NCBI GenBank assembly: GCA_018830885.1
Contig: JAHJRI010000204.1
Coordinates: 1 to 32,918, forward strand
DNA from: a bacterium
GTDB lineage: Bacteria > SAR324 > XYD2-FULL-50-16
Length of the DNA stretch: 32,918 bases
Direction of reading: 5' to 3'
Shown: positions 32,852-32,918 of the stretch, piece by piece
How the letters are laid out: each line of letters opens with the position of its first letter
Numbering within the stretch: position 1 is the stretch's first letter
Notes under the pieces: model-generated
Seen by the model: only the letters and a program-made list of their open reading frames with translations
What the model was told of the DNA's origin: nothing
Databases searched by the model: none
Position numbers and translations under genes: made by a program

Positions 32852-32918
32852 ATGGCTATGGACTGGCCGTTAAAAATACAGGGACGTCTATTAACAGAGG
32901 CGGAGGTAAATCGGATTC
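32852..32918 (+). CDS. Start of a probable DUF4338 (DruA-like) protein, cut by window end
   Basis: ATG at 32852 (or 32858) begins a frame that runs to the edge. The second start gives MDWPLKIQGRLLTEAEVN, which resembles the opening of DUF4338 proteins, a family that includes DruA of the Druantia anti-phage system and many element-borne proteins. Only about 20 residues are visible, so the call is tentative. Confidence 0.35.
   Translation, partial: MAMDWPLKIQGRLLTEAEVNRI

Overview
The window reads as chromosomal DNA of an anaerobic, probably sulfate-reducing member of the Desulfobacterota (former Deltaproteobacteria). This is inferred from gene content: a SulP permease, persulfide/rhodanese genes, a FAD-less molybdenum hydroxylase of the Desulfovibrio Mop type, FmdE, TSUP and ACR3 transporters, and a sigma-54 activator. 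No rRNA, tRNA or CRISPR array was seen. The left two thirds are GC-rich and orderly; the right third (from about 23.6 kb) is poorer in genes and full of mobile-element debris and toxin-antitoxin pairs.

Layout. (1) 1-3144: the 3' part of a SulP permease, a convergent ETHE1-type persulfide dioxygenase, and a rhodanese fused to a ferritin-like domain. (2) 3364-8617: a sigma-70-like promoter followed by a [2Fe-2S]/molybdopterin hydroxylase and a CodA-like deaminase 9 bp downstream, converging on a stand-alone MetE catalytic domain. This looks like an N-heterocycle (purine/pyrimidine-like) catabolic or salvage block. (3) 8891-14678: a tandem-rhodanese lipoprotein, then a divergent ArsR regulator and ArsP/DUF318-type permease that share an operator half-site, a CXXC mini-thioredoxin, a truncated cation-diffusion-facilitator fragment, FmdE and a TSUP (TauE-like) permease. 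Two 124-bp palindromic elements flank the thioredoxin/FmdE part. (4) 15108-20776: a possible 50-aa ORF behind an RBS-sequestering hairpin, a LolD/FtsX-type ABC pair, a LolA/LolB-like protein, an outer-membrane beta-barrel candidate, and a convergent ACR3 arsenite exporter. A second family of 140-bp palindromic elements flanks this block. (5) 21446-23651: a gamma-glutamylcyclotransferase-like protein and an 8-oxoguanine-deaminase-type amidohydrolase with a long structured leader.

(6) 23652-32918: decayed element remnants, a VapBC-type pair, an rve-type transposase, then a sulfatase-superfamily hydrolase with Thr at the usual formylglycine position. The hydrolase is divergent from a GAF/AAA+/HTH sigma-54 activator. 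A well-spaced -24/-12 promoter and an upstream 11-bp inverted repeat suggest that the activator drives the hydrolase. A transposase tail remnant, a HigBA pair with a palindromic operator, a short-chain dehydrogenase N-terminal scrap and the start of a probable DUF4338 (DruA-like) gene close the window.

The strongest candidates for undescribed biology are the Thr-type hydrolase with its sigma-54 switch, the Mo-hydroxylase/CodA(D->S)/core-MetE block, and the two palindromic-element families that bracket gene modules.
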